Assembly (NCBI RefSeq): GCF_029893965.1
Contig: NZ_JARXXP010000010.1
Location: 124,001-188,000, forward strand
Reading direction: 5' to 3'
Length of the DNA: 64,000 bases
DNA from: Paenibacillus sp. PastM-3
Lineage (GTDB): Bacteria; Bacillota; Bacilli; Paenibacillales; Paenibacillaceae
Shown here: positions 32,601 through 41,722 of the stretch, piece by piece
Position numbering within the stretch: the stretch's first letter is position 1
Layout: each line of letters opens with the position of its first letter
Made by a program: the position numbers and the translations under genes
Notes under the pieces: model-generated
Seen by the model: the letters and a program-made list of their open reading frames with translations, nothing else
Database searches by the model: none
What the model was told of the DNA's origin: nothing

Positions 32601-33740
32601 TTAGCCGCGAAGCTCTTGCAGCAGCGCCATTATCGTATCTTCCTCCACCGGAACAGAATAAGAGCCATCCGCAAATGTCTTCATCGCCCCGATCCCATCC
32701 TGGAAAACAAAGCGGATTTGTCCGCTGCGCACTTTTTTATCTGTGTACATTTTGTTCACCAGCATCCGGTTCGTAATGGACACCGGAATCTCTGTGGGCA
32801 GGCCTGCTTGCTGCAGCAGCGCTGTCACCCGGTCGGCCTCATCACAGGTCATATAACCGAGCTTCACTCCGAGTCTTGCCTGGATTACGAGCCCCACGGC
32901 AATAGCTTCCCCGTGCAGCAGCTCATACCCGCTGACCGCTTCCAGGGCCCGCCCGGCCGTATGGCCGAGGTTCAGGATCTGCCGCAGGTTGCTCTCATGC
33001 TCGTCCTGCCGGACTACCTCATATTTGATCCGGCAGTTACGCAGCGCAATCTCTTCACAGATTTCAGGGTCAAGGATCAGCTCACCGTCCGGTGAAACAA
33101 CCCTGCCGATATTCTCCTCGAGATAACGGAAAAATCCGGCGTCGGCCAGACAGGCATGCTTAATGGTCTCAGCCAGACCGCTTCGGAACTCGCGGACCGG
33201 AAGCGTACGCCAGGCGGCCAGATCAATATACACCTTGCGCGGCTGATGGAAAACACCAATCAGATTGGTTGCAACCGGCGTATTCACGCCGGTTTTGCCG
33301 CCGACGGATGCATCGGCCGCTGCCAGCAGCGTCGTTGCATAGTTCAGGCTCGGCACCCCGCGGCCGAAGGTTCCGGCCAGAAAACCGGCCAGATCCGTAA
33401 CGGCCCCGCCGCCTACTGCGATGATGCAGCAGTCTCTCCCGTAGGAATGGCTCAGCAGCTGGTCTTCCAGCAGCGCTTTGGTCTCGCGGGTCTTGGATTT
33501 CTCGCCGGCCGGGAAGGCGAACAGCTCTGCCGTAAAACCATGCTGGCGCAGCAGTTCAAGCAGCGGACGCCCGTACAGCGGCTCAACGGAAGAATCCGTA
33601 ATTACAGCGTACTTGCTTACGCCGGGGACAAGCCCCTGCTGCAGATCGCGGATCAGCGAGGGAAACAGCTTTTCACCAATTTCAATTGCATAAGAGTGAT
33701 CGACCACCTTTTTCAGTACAACCTCGAAGCTCCGGGACAT
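32601..33740 (-). CDS. AroB-like sugar-phosphate cyclase with altered active site, 379 aa
   Basis: The whole length matches 3-dehydroquinate synthase: GEKSKTRETK, the NAD-binding GGGAVTDLAGFLAG, SVGGKTGVN, and zinc ligands Glu in GLAETIKHA, His in NLGHT and His in LLHGEAIAVG. The start is ATG 33740 behind AAGGAGG. Two residues that are normally invariant differ: GKN(L/M)IG, which carries a substrate lysine, reads ATNLIG, and the second histidine of GHTxGH reads Arg (GHTAGR). The superfamily also contains 2-deoxy-scyllo-inosose and valiolone-type synthases that act on other sugar phosphates. The gene is not with other aro genes; it follows an APH-type kinase gene. I infer a cyclase of changed or reduced specificity; ordinary dehydroquinate synthesis is the alternative. 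Confidence 0.8.
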   Translation of the reverse strand: MSRSFEVVLKKVVDHSYAIEIGEKLFPSLIRDLQQGLVPGVSKYAVITDSSVEPLYGRPLLELLRQHGFTAELFAFPAGEKSKTRETKALLEDQLLSHSYGRDCCIIAVGGGAVTDLAGFLAGTFGRGVPSLNYATTLLAAADASVGGKTGVNTPVATNLIGVFHQPRKVYIDLAAWRTLPVREFRSGLAETIKHACLADAGFFRYLEENIGRVVSPDGELILDPEICEEIALRNCRIKYEVVRQDEHESNLRQILNLGHTAGRALEAVSGYELLHGEAIAVGLVIQARLGVKLGYMTCDEADRVTALLQQAGLPTEIPVSITNRMLVNKMYTDKKVRSGQIRFVFQDGIGAMKTFADGSYSVPVEEDTIMALLQELRG

Positions 33741-33792
33741 CGCTTCTCCTCCTTTTTCTCCTGCCCAAGCAACACTTCTGCCGTTATTATTG

Positions 33793-34773
33793 TCATCCAT
33801 ACAGCGGGGCTGTCACCATCTTCATATATTTGACCAGATCCGCTCTGGCTTGTCCGTTCTGCTGCCATACTCCCAGATTCCAGCACATAAACCGGAGGCC
33901 CAGGAAACGGGATGCCGCCCGGAACAGCATTGCATAATGCTGCTGCGGGATTTCGCAGCCCAAGCGGCCAAGATGTCTCCGGTAATCCTCTGCCTGCTGC
34001 AGCGTCCCGCAGCGCATGGGGATGTCCATAAACAGTGAGCCGTAGCGGGCCTCTTCCCAGTCGATGTAACAAACCTCTACGTTGTCCTTTACAAGAACAT
34101 TGCCCGGGTTCAGATCATTATGGATCATCGTATAAGTATCTGTATCATGGATTACCGGTATCATGTCCTTTACAACCTGCCCGGCTATCACCTCAATTGC
34201 CGAAAGGGTTTCCGGCCCGAATGCTTCGGCAAAAGCCGGATTCTGCCTGGCGTATTCCCAGGAAACTCTCCAGTTTGCATGAATGACCTCCGACAGATAG
34301 GCTTCGTTAACCTGCGGCAGCCACGGCAGATCGCATCTGCAGCCGAGATTCACATAATGGATATACGCCAGCGCCTCCATCTCCTTATGCTGCAGCGCAG
34401 GCACATTCAGTCTGCCGTAATCGGTCCTGCAGTCAACATCTTCAATGCACAGCAGGCTTCGCCCTTCATGCAGCGGCTGGCCCGAGAGGCTGAACGGAAC
34501 CTTCGCTCCCTGCGAGTAGAGCCTGGAGAGTGCCGAACGCTCCACAAACGTAGCCTGCTTCGTGATCAGCGAAACCTCCTCTCTTTGTACAGCTTCGTCT
34601 GTCATTCCTGCTCTGGACTGCAGCCACACTTGATTGCGCATTAGCTCTACAGCCTTTGAACCCAGATTCATCGGGGTGCTCTCGATATCCACTACTTCAG
34701 CTGCGGACGAGATAAAGCAATAGACTGTATCCTTAATCAGGCCGATCCTTTTGCTGCTGTCGGTCAATTGCAT
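33793..34773 (-). CDS. APH/choline-kinase family phosphotransferase, 326 aa
   Basis: The catalytic loop HNDLNPGNVL and the metal-binding IDWE that follows match the aminoglycoside phosphotransferase/choline kinase fold, which phosphorylates small hydroxyl compounds. The N-lobe lacks an obvious glycine-rich loop, as is common in this group. I start at ATG 34773 (AAGGAAG seven bases upstream) instead of GTG 34779. It is 52 bases upstream of the AroB-like gene on the same strand. A shared pathway making or modifying a phosphorylated cyclitol is a plausible inference. Antibiotic resistance cannot be read from the sequence. Confidence 0.75.
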   Translation of the reverse strand: MQLTDSSKRIGLIKDTVYCFISSAAEVVDIESTPMNLGSKAVELMRNQVWLQSRAGMTDEAVQREEVSLITKQATFVERSALSRLYSQGAKVPFSLSGQPLHEGRSLLCIEDVDCRTDYGRLNVPALQHKEMEALAYIHYVNLGCRCDLPWLPQVNEAYLSEVIHANWRVSWEYARQNPAFAEAFGPETLSAIEVIAGQVVKDMIPVIHDTDTYTMIHNDLNPGNVLVKDNVEVCYIDWEEARYGSLFMDIPMRCGTLQQAEDYRRHLGRLGCEIPQQHYAMLFRAASRFLGLRFMCWNLGVWQQNGQARADLVKYMKMVTAPLYG

Positions 34774-34841
34774 AGGCACTCTTCCTTAATTATTAAAGTG
34801 AATTTCTGCAGCCTCTTTAGTTCGCTTTCCGGATTGTTACT

Positions 34842-35348
34842 TTAATCCTCCCAATCTTCCAATACGCTCCAGGTCATAGCAGGCTCTCCCTGCAGCGAAT
34901 GCATAGTGCCCGTATAGATAGATTCGTTATGTATCCCATTTTCAAAATAATGCTGCAGCACAGCGCGTGTTGATGCCGTGACAGGCATGCCGCCAAGCTT
35001 GCCGGCTTCGAGCCACAGCAGCTCTCCTTCTTCTCCGGAAACCAGCCGGCTTCCAGGTGCAACGATGCCCATGAAAATGTACTGTATGCGGATTTCCTGT
35101 CCGGCCTTGAGCCGGTTAATGATATAGCGGAGCTTCAAGCCTCCGACATCCGGCTCCGCAAGCCCTGTTTCTTCAGCAATTTCCCGCACACACGCCTGCC
35201 GGGGATCGCCGAATTCCCCTTCCTCTATATGGCCTCCAATAGGAACCAGATGTCCGCCCAGAAAACGGCTGCCGCTCTTTTTTTGCAGAAACAGCATTTC
35301 CCCGGCTTCATTAAACAAAAAAGCAACTGCCATCTGCCTGAGCCGCAT
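34842..35348 (-). CDS. Nudix hydrolase, 168 aa
   Basis: The Nudix box is complete (GGHIEEGEFGDP, then REIAEETGLAE), with the metal-binding glutamates in REIAEE. The N-terminus (MAVAFLFNEAGEMLFLQKK) is the usual first strand pair. Members cleave nucleoside diphosphate linked compounds; the substrate is not evident. It stands alone, divergent from thyX. The tail after residue 140 (ESIYTGTMHSLQ) is longer than a minimal Nudix domain. Confidence 0.85.
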   Translation of the reverse strand: MRLRQMAVAFLFNEAGEMLFLQKKSGSRFLGGHLVPIGGHIEEGEFGDPRQACVREIAEETGLAEPDVGGLKLRYIINRLKAGQEIRIQYIFMGIVAPGSRLVSGEEGELLWLEAGKLGGMPVTASTRAVLQHYFENGIHNESIYTGTMHSLQGEPAMTWSVLEDWED

Positions 35349-35496
35349 ACTAAATCACTCCACTCCCGGGATACGAACATGCAGGAAAATTATACCACAG
35401 TAAATCCCTGCCGATCAGCCATAAAAGCCATATGCAGGAAAAGTATTCCTGGCAGGTGAATAAGAGTAAAAGCTTAATCTATTGGAGGTTGATGAA

Positions 35497-36198
35497 ATGT
35501 TGATTAATGTGCTTGATAAGGGATATGTCCGGCTGGTAAATCATATGGGCAGTGATCTGACCGTTGTGAATGCAGCGCGGGTTTCTTATGCCAAACAATC
35601 GGAGGAGCTTAGCGAAAAGGATATCCGGCTGATCCGGTTTCTGGCCCGGGAAGGCCATACTTCGCCGTTCAGGCATGCTGTCATCCAGTTCGAAATCTAT
35701 GCGCCGCTGATGGTCGCCAGGCAGTGGTGGAAGTATGTGGTAGGTTCGGCCCATTACGAAGGCACCGGTGACAGTCTGGAGGCCTGGAATGAGTCCAGCC
35801 GCAGGTATATTACGGAGGAGCCGGCCTTTTATCTGCCTTCGGGCAGAGAGTGGCGGAGTGCACCTGAGAATTCCAAACAGGGCAGCGGCAGTCTGATTGC
35901 CTGGGAGCTTGGGGAGAAATATACAAAAGAGCTGATGGATTACACTGAACTGGGTATGCAAAAATATGAAGCCGCCCTCGCGGACGGCATCTGTGCAGAG
36001 CAGGCACGCCTGTTTCTCCCTGCCTACGGCCTGTATGTCCGCTGGTACTGGACAGCATCCCTGCAATCGGCCGCCCACTTCCTGCAGCAGCGGCTGGAGC
36101 ATGATGCCCAGAAGGAAATTCAGGATTATGCCAAAGCCATCCTCAGCATGGTAAAAACGTTATTCCCGGTTACTGTGGACGAGCTGCTGTCACGCTGA
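35497..36198 (+). CDS. thyX: FAD-dependent thymidylate synthase ThyX, 233 aa
   Basis: It converts dUMP to dTMP using FAD and methylenetetrahydrofolate. Diagnostic pieces are HTSPFRHAVIQFEI, the signature region RQWWKY...NESSRRY (the ThyX motif, whose arginine and serine bind dUMP), and LPAYGLYVRWYWTASLQSAAHF near the end. The start is ATG 35497, seven bases after GGAGGT; the in-frame TTG at 35482 overlaps that site. The signature reads RQWWKYVVGS instead of the classical RHRxxSxN, a known kind of variation. The inverted repeat CAGGAA-AAGTA-TTCCTG near 35435-35453 upstream could be an operator. Cytosolic, stand-alone. Confidence 0.92.
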   Translation: MLINVLDKGYVRLVNHMGSDLTVVNAARVSYAKQSEELSEKDIRLIRFLAREGHTSPFRHAVIQFEIYAPLMVARQWWKYVVGSAHYEGTGDSLEAWNESSRRYITEEPAFYLPSGREWRSAPENSKQGSGSLIAWELGEKYTKELMDYTELGMQKYEAALADGICAEQARLFLPAYGLYVRWYWTASLQSAAHFLQQRLEHDAQKEIQDYAKAILSMVKTLFPVTVDELLSR

Positions 36199-36245
36199 AT
36201 GTTAGTTGTCCTCTGTGCGGAAATCTCCTAAGCCGGCACATACAA

Positions 36246-36278
36246 CAACACCCCTGCATTAAAACTGCAGGGGTGTTG
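36246..36278. terminator. Terminator between convergent thyX and GNAT genes
   Basis: CAACACCCCTGCA (36246-36258) pairs perfectly with TGCAGGGGTGTTG (36266-36278) around a 7-base loop. T-runs are weak on both sides. Confidence 0.8.
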
Positions 36279-36300
36279 CTTCATTACATAGAGTTTCTAC

Positions 36301-36903
36301 TCAATAAATGTTAACAGCCTGCTCCTCAACAAACCTGCTGTAACCCCCAATTTGTTCCCTGGTCAGCACATACATCTCTTCTCCGTTACAGTCCGCGTAA
36401 TCTCCAGTCAGGCCTTCGAGCACACGGTCCAATGTGAAGCCGAGCCTGCCAAGAATCTTAACAGAAGCTGTATTCCGCGGGTCGGCCTTGGCATATACCC
36501 GGTCCAGCCCGATTACCCCAAAGGTATATTCCGCTAAGGCCGCAGCCGCTTCAGCAGCATACCCCCGGCCCCAGTACTGTCTTCCGATCAGATAATACAG
36601 CTCTTTGTCAGGCGGGCAGAAATCGAGTGTGCCTACACCGCACCAGCCGATGAATGCACCGGACTCTTTTTCCCGGATTCCGAACGAATATTTAAAAGCT
36701 TCATCAAACGGTGTATCGTAGCTGCTGATCAGCCAGTCAAAAACCCCTTGATACTCCTCAGCGGAAAAGACATTCATATGCATATACGTAAGCACTTCCG
36801 GGTCCTGCATCAGCTCAAACGATTCCTGCAGATCGCTTGGGATGTATGGGCGGATAATCAGCCGTTCCGTTTCCAGGCGCATCACGGATAGAGCCTCTAT
36901 CAT
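36301..36903 (-). CDS. GNAT acetyltransferase of the RimJ/RimL type, 200 aa
   Basis: The opening LETERLIIRPYIPSDLQESF and the acetyl-CoA loop region QYWGRGYAAEAAAALAEYTF, followed by NTASVKILGRLGF, are the standard marks of this N-acetyltransferase class, which acts on protein N-termini or small amines. I start at ATG 36903 because AGGAGG lies seven bases upstream; the neighbouring ATG at 36909 is too close to it. Stand-alone. The substrate is unknown. Confidence 0.85.
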   Translation of the reverse strand: MIEALSVMRLETERLIIRPYIPSDLQESFELMQDPEVLTYMHMNVFSAEEYQGVFDWLISSYDTPFDEAFKYSFGIREKESGAFIGWCGVGTLDFCPPDKELYYLIGRQYWGRGYAAEAAAALAEYTFGVIGLDRVYAKADPRNTASVKILGRLGFTLDRVLEGLTGDYADCNGEEMYVLTREQIGGYSRFVEEQAVNIY

Positions 36904-37025
36904 GGCCATTCCTCCTGTTTCTTTCAGGCAATATGAGCTAAGCATAATCCGGTGCGCCGGCAGATGCCAATGTAGAGTTTGCTTTTAACTGAGTTTACCC
37001 GCGATTTATGGCCCTTATATACTGC

Positions 37026-39461
37026 TTAGTCAACAGTCACCGTGTCATACAAGGATTCGTCCATCCCCTGAATAAAAGGCGTCCAGTCCCCGGACGAATA
37101 GAGCATTAATTGATGCATTGCTCGCGTACATGCTGTATAAAAAAGCTTCCGCTCACTCTCCCGCTGATACGTCTGCACAGAAGCATCATAGATCAGCACG
37201 GCGTCGAATTCGACACCTTTGGCGAGGTAGGCGGGGAGGACCAGGATTCCTTTTTCAAAAGTGAGCGTATCCTTCGTAACCAGCCGCAGGCCCTCAGCGC
37301 CATGTGAAAAGAGTGCCTCATAGGCTTCGCGGCTTTCGTCAGCTGTTTTGGTAATGACTGCAATGGAATCGAGGCCATTGGTCTTGAGCGCAGCAATATC
37401 CTGCATCATCCGTACCGTACGTTCATCGGCACTGCCCAGCCTGGTGAGACACGGCTTCCTGCCCTCCCGCTCAAAAGGAATGATCCCCGCCTCCGGCAGC
37501 AGCGATTTCGTAAACTCGACAATCTGGCGGGTGGAACGATAGCTCCTGACAAGGGTGATCAGAGCTGTCTCTTCTTCACCGTACAGCTCCATTAAAGATG
37601 AGTCTGCTTCAGCCAGATTCGTCGCCTGCGGAAAAATCGCCTGCCCGAAGTCGCCGAGCACTGTCATCCGCGCCCTTGGAAACAGCTGCTTCAGAAAAGC
37701 ATACTGAAACGGCGAGTAATCCTGTCCTTCATCTATAAAGAGATGTCTGACGATGGTATTCGTCCGCGTCCCCTCAATGAGCTCCTTCAGGTACAGAAAC
37801 GGGGTTGCATCCTCATAAAAAAGCTCAAGCCGGTCCAGCTTCTCCTTTGTCTGCCCGCAAATGTCCGCCCACAGCTCCGGTACAGCTGCAGTCCCCGTCA
37901 TCTGCCGGTAGGCCTCCGCATCCTCCGCAAACAGCTGGCTGTAAAGTCCGGTTACATCTATAAATTTCAGGCGTCTGACCTCCCGCTTCAGCGGCTTGAA
38001 GCTCTTCTTCACAATCAGCCGCAGCAGCAGTTCCTCCTCCTGGTAGGCGTAGTCGAATACGTTCTCTTCACCCTGCTCTTGTCCGCGCAGCTCCCCGTAG
38101 ATTTCCTCATATTGCTCTGCGAAATCGAAAACGGCCGATTGCCGCTGCACTTTTTTGAGCAAGGTGCTGTAGGCTTCGGCATATTGCTCGGTATCGAGAT
38201 AATCCAGCTCATCCCGGGCCCAGTCCGCCTCCAGCTCCTTGACTTCAAGCGCCGCTAGCTCCCGCAGGAGCCAATCCCGCAGCAGGATAATCCGGTTAGC
38301 CAGACGTATAGAAGGAGCGTAGCTGTAGAACTGCGATTTCATCTGCGCTGCCGTAATCAGCTCACGGTCCCGGAAGCGGATGCTGCGGAACAACATGCCC
38401 TCCTGTCCCAGCCACAGCGCGTAGCTCTGGAGCGCCTGCAAAAATTCACCGGAAGCCTTATAGGTCATCCCGCTCATCCGCGCTTCATAATCCGGAGGAG
38501 TCTCAGGACTCATCGCATATTCGATCTGCGCAAACGGGTCCTCCAGCCGGAACTCCGCCCCAAGCCAGTGCTCCAGATATTCCTGGAAGGTCGTCTGCTG
38601 CATGTTCTCCTCTCCAAGCTCAGGCAGGACAGTGGATACATAGCTGTTAAACATCGGATTCGGCGAAAAAAGCACGATCTGATCTGCCGTGATCCGGTCT
38701 CGGTGCTTATACAGCAGATAGGCCACCCGCTGCAGCGCTGCGGAGGTTTTGCCGCTGCCGGCCGCGCCCTGGACAATAAGCATACGGCTTTTGTCATCAC
38801 GGATAATCGCATTCTGCTCCTTCTGGATCGTAGCTACAATGCTCTTCATCTGTGAATCGGCACCCTTGCCGAGCACCTGCTGCAGCAGCTCATCACCGAT
38901 GGTCAGGCTTGTATCGAACACATTCTGGAGCTTGCCGCTCCGGATCTGATACTGCCGCTTCAGCGTCATCGTTCCTGTTATTTCTCCGCCCGGCGTCTCA
39001 TAAGCTGCAGCGCCGGGTGAATGGTCATAATACATACTGGCAATCGGAGTGCGCCAGTCATAGACCAGGAAGTCCAGGCCGTCTTCAGTGGCAAAAGAGG
39101 CAACACCGATGTAGACTTGCTCATTGCAGCCCTGCCCCTCCTCCTGAAAATCAATGCGTCCGAAGTACGGGGATGGCAGCAGCCGCTTCATGCTCTTGTA
39201 ACGCTGCATCCGCACCCGGTGGCTGCGCTCCCGCTCCGACAGCAGCGCCTCCTGCTGCTTGATGCTGTAGAAGGTCTCTTCAAAATCCTCATCCGTGCTG
39301 GTATTAACGGTAACTTCCTCCCAGAACCGCTTGCGGATCTCCGTTACCTGCTCCCGCAGACCGGATACCTCCGGCTCAATTCGGGTGATCGCCTCCTGCA
39401 GCTCCCCCGTCACCAAATCCAGCCGTTCCTGCTCCCGCTGCCAATCCTCCGCATGAATCAT
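37026..39461 (-). CDS. helD: HelD-type superfamily 1 helicase/RNA polymerase recycling factor, 811 aa
   Basis: The N-terminal ~100 residues form a charged coiled-coil arm. Walker A GAAGSGKTSAAL sits at about 230, Walker B is FIDEGQDYSPFQ (the usual DEAQD with Gly), and motif IV/V-like LVRSYRSTRQI and KGVEFDAVLIYD follow. Size and layout match B. subtilis HelD, a UvrD-like ATPase that removes stalled RNA polymerase from DNA; the N-terminal arm is the part that enters the polymerase channel. I start at ATG 39461, because upstream codons in the same frame run through AT-rich promoter sequence. It is divergent from the IF-3 paralogue. Confidence 0.82.
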   Translation of the reverse strand: MIHAEDWQREQERLDLVTGELQEAITRIEPEVSGLREQVTEIRKRFWEEVTVNTSTDEDFEETFYSIKQQEALLSERERSHRVRMQRYKSMKRLLPSPYFGRIDFQEEGQGCNEQVYIGVASFATEDGLDFLVYDWRTPIASMYYDHSPGAAAYETPGGEITGTMTLKRQYQIRSGKLQNVFDTSLTIGDELLQQVLGKGADSQMKSIVATIQKEQNAIIRDDKSRMLIVQGAAGSGKTSAALQRVAYLLYKHRDRITADQIVLFSPNPMFNSYVSTVLPELGEENMQQTTFQEYLEHWLGAEFRLEDPFAQIEYAMSPETPPDYEARMSGMTYKASGEFLQALQSYALWLGQEGMLFRSIRFRDRELITAAQMKSQFYSYAPSIRLANRIILLRDWLLRELAALEVKELEADWARDELDYLDTEQYAEAYSTLLKKVQRQSAVFDFAEQYEEIYGELRGQEQGEENVFDYAYQEEELLLRLIVKKSFKPLKREVRRLKFIDVTGLYSQLFAEDAEAYRQMTGTAAVPELWADICGQTKEKLDRLELFYEDATPFLYLKELIEGTRTNTIVRHLFIDEGQDYSPFQYAFLKQLFPRARMTVLGDFGQAIFPQATNLAEADSSLMELYGEEETALITLVRSYRSTRQIVEFTKSLLPEAGIIPFEREGRKPCLTRLGSADERTVRMMQDIAALKTNGLDSIAVITKTADESREAYEALFSHGAEGLRLVTKDTLTFEKGILVLPAYLAKGVEFDAVLIYDASVQTYQRESERKLFYTACTRAMHQLMLYSSGDWTPFIQGMDESLYDTVTVD

Positions 39462-39514
39462 CCGCTGACACACTCCTTTATTAATCTGGTCTGCCTTCTG
39501 CAAAAAAATCAGGT

Positions 39515-39544
39515 TTGACAAAGCTGCAATTCCTATGGTAAGAT
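39515..39544 (+). promoter_or_regulatory. Promoter of the IF-3 paralogue leader
   Basis: TTGACA (39515-39520) and TAAGAT (39539-39544) with an 18-base spacer give a leader of roughly 240 bases before the coding start. Confidence 0.6.
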
Positions 39545-39615
39545 TAAAGTGTAAATAAGATGTAATACTTATGTCTTGATTCAGGTGAAAATAGTGACGC
39601 TGTTTTACTATATCA

Positions 39616-39643
39616 CAACGGATTTTATCGTGCAACGGATTTA
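39616..39643 (+). repeat. Direct repeat CAACGGATTTA in the IF-3 paralogue leader
   Basis: CAACGGATTT(T)A occurs at 39616-39627 and again at 39633-39643, just before the attenuator hairpin. It may be a regulator site or part of an alternative RNA fold. Confidence 0.5.
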
Positions 39644-39652
39644 TATATGTGG

Positions 39653-39680
39653 ACCCGGCAGAGACTGCCGGGTTCTTTTT
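39653..39680 (+). terminator. Attenuator-like terminator in the IF-3 paralogue leader
   Basis: ACCCGGCAG (39653-39661) pairs perfectly with CTGCCGGGT (39665-39673), followed by TCTTTTT. It lies between the promoter and the gene, so downstream expression needs readthrough. Confidence 0.85.
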
Positions 39681-39793
39681 ATTCAGCGGGAGTTTGGGAG
39701 GGGATTTCATGCGGGACTCCGTTCTGCTGATTGAACGGCAGGCAACTTCCCGTTATGATAACAGTATCCATGTTTGCAGGAGGTTAACTATCA

Positions 39794-40321
39794 ATGGCAG
39801 TATTCATGAACGAACAAATACGGGCGTCCGAGGTTGTGCTTACCGGTCTCCGGGGCGAGAAGCTCGGCATTGTCTCCAGGGAGGAAGCGCTGGCGCTGGC
39901 CCGGTCCCAGGGGGCTGATCTGGTCTGCACCTCGCTGATGAGCAGTCCTCCGCCCTGCACCCTGATGCCCAAGGGCAAAGCAAAGGCTGCGGCCCAGAAG
40001 GAAGCGGCCTCCGCACGCAAGGCCGGTTCCGGCCAGGCCGCCGGGCGGAGCGGCGGCAAAGACAAGGTCAAGGTCAAGGAGCTGCGCTTCACCGCCCATA
40101 TCGAGGAGCACGATTATGACACGAAGCTGCGCCAGGCGGACAAGCACCTGCGCTCCGGCAAGCCGGTGCTGCTGAATGTCCAGGCTTCCGGTGCCAAGGA
40201 AGCGGCCGCAGCCAAAACCGTAATGGAGCGGCTCGTCGCTGATTTGAAGGAAGCCGGAGTCAAGGACACCGGCATCCAGAGCGGCGGCAAAGGCTCAAAG
40301 GTGCAGCTGAATCCGCGCTAA
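39794..40321 (+). CDS. Divergent translation initiation factor IF-3 paralogue, 175 aa
   Basis: The N-domain opens MNEQIRASEVVLTGLRGEKL and has GIVSREEALALA, as in IF-3. The C-domain has VKELRFTAHIEEHDYDTKL. Differences from normal IF-3 are marked: PPVCKIMDYGK is replaced by PPPCTLMPKGK, the linker is Ala/Gly/Ser/Lys-rich, and the conserved FRGRE segment of the C-domain is missing (VQASGAKEAAAAK instead). The normal neighbours rpmI and rplT are absent. IF-3 prevents premature 50S joining and checks the start codon. This copy may act as an alternative or stress-time initiation factor, or in ribosome hibernation. It starts at ATG 39794, ten bases after AGGAGG. Confidence 0.82.
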   Translation: MAVFMNEQIRASEVVLTGLRGEKLGIVSREEALALARSQGADLVCTSLMSSPPPCTLMPKGKAKAAAQKEAASARKAGSGQAAGRSGGKDKVKVKELRFTAHIEEHDYDTKLRQADKHLRSGKPVLLNVQASGAKEAAAAKTVMERLVADLKEAGVKDTGIQSGGKGSKVQLNPR

Positions 40322-40428
40322 GCTACGCGGCAGCTTATTATCTCAGAATACACGCTTTCTATGAATAACCGGTAAAGGGGACAATCTCCGTTTCACAGAA
40401 ATATCTGCTGGTATCCTATATTCTCCAT

Positions 40429-41709
40429 TCAGCGCAGCAGCTTGTCCCATTGCTCCTGATAAAACTTGTATACCTGCGGATATTTACGTTTCAAATGACG
40501 AATGCCTTCGTTCATAAACGCATCCATTACCTCTGGTCCGCCGAGTTCATCAATGTGTCCTGGAGGGTGCATATCAAACAAGTCACCTTCCTCTCCCCCC
40601 TCATCAAAGTCACCGTAAGCTTCCTCGGAGAAGAACTGAATTGCTTTAATTTTGACACCTGGATAGATCTGCTTATCCTTCACCAGCCGGTCGATTTCCA
40701 GAATCAGCTTATTCCCCTCCTGAGCCAGCCTGCGCTGCTCCAGCACCCCGGGATTCCTGGGATCGATATAGTAGGCGAGCTCTGCGAAGATCAGAGACTC
40801 CTTATAGGCATTACTCTCTGATAGCTCAATAGAATGCTCCAGCAGCCGTTCTACAGCCAATTCCTTGAGTTCACCTTCAGGCAAAGAGCGCAGAAAGGCG
40901 CGTAAGCGCTGCTTGACCTTGTTCCAGAACTGCATTTTACGAAGGTGGAACATCATCATAATCCAATGAATATAGAAGTTCAGCGAAGCTTCCGCATCTT
41001 CAATACCCAGGTTCTCATTCCATCCCTCGTTTACCTCCTCCGCCGTCTCTTCAAAGAGTAGCCACGCTTCATTGTCGTGCCCATTGTAGTGCAGCATATC
41101 TGCATAGTCCATAATATAGAGCGTACGCAGGCCTCGATACTTCTTATCCAGTGCACGCATAACGCTGAGAGCCTTCTCATATCTGTCGTAATCCATTAGT
41201 ATGCGACATTTAATGATAGTGGCGGTTACTTTCTCTTGCGGATCGGCGGCGGAAGCCTCCAACTCCTTCCATATTTTATTAAATGAACTGAGCTTGTTCA
41301 CTTCGAGATAGAGAGCCGACAAGCTGACCCCTGCCCCTGTATGGCCCGGATGAAGCTCAAGTGCCTTATGGTACAGCTCTTCCGCCAGCGGATAGTTTCC
41401 TGTAGCGAATGCTTCGGCCGCATTGCTCAGGATGGTATCTAGCGAATCGCCATATTTGCGGGTAAAATCATATTCGGCGCGTTTAGCGGGATCTCTCAAA
41501 ATATCATAAGCCTTACGGATATGCTGGAACTCCTCCGGATGATGCTCCGGCGGGAATTCCTTCACCTTGGCGATATACCCCTGCTTGATCGACCGGGGTG
41601 TGGCGTTCACACGGACGCCCAATACCTTATAGTAATTCACAGCAGACGGAACTCCGCCTTTGCGGCCTCTGCCTGTCCCTGATTTCCGAGTATTCGATGT
41701 CGTATTCAT
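40429..41709 (-). CDS. J-domain protein with TPR-like helical repeats and no HPD motif, 426 aa
   Basis: Residues 26-82 form a J domain (YYKVLGVRVNATPRSIKQGY, then EFQHIRKAYDILRDPAKRAE). The helix-loop motif that is normally HPD reads PPEHHPEE, so the residues that trigger Hsp70 ATPase are changed. From about 90 to 350, TPR-like helices follow (AEAFATGNYPLAEELYHKAL is a clear first pair). The C-terminus is acidic. It is third in a GrpE-like, Hsp70-like, J-protein operon, 13 bases after the Hsp70-like stop. Cytosolic. It probably serves as a dedicated co-chaperone or adaptor of the neighbouring Hsp70 rather than of DnaK. Confidence 0.82.
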   Translation of the reverse strand: MNTTSNTRKSGTGRGRKGGVPSAVNYYKVLGVRVNATPRSIKQGYIAKVKEFPPEHHPEEFQHIRKAYDILRDPAKRAEYDFTRKYGDSLDTILSNAAEAFATGNYPLAEELYHKALELHPGHTGAGVSLSALYLEVNKLSSFNKIWKELEASAADPQEKVTATIIKCRILMDYDRYEKALSVMRALDKKYRGLRTLYIMDYADMLHYNGHDNEAWLLFEETAEEVNEGWNENLGIEDAEASLNFYIHWIMMMFHLRKMQFWNKVKQRLRAFLRSLPEGELKELAVERLLEHSIELSESNAYKESLIFAELAYYIDPRNPGVLEQRRLAQEGNKLILEIDRLVKDKQIYPGVKIKAIQFFSEEAYGDFDEGGEEGDLFDMHPPGHIDELGGPEVMDAFMNEGIRHLKRKYPQVYKFYQEQWDKLLR

Positions 41710-41722
41710 TCGTTATGCCTCC

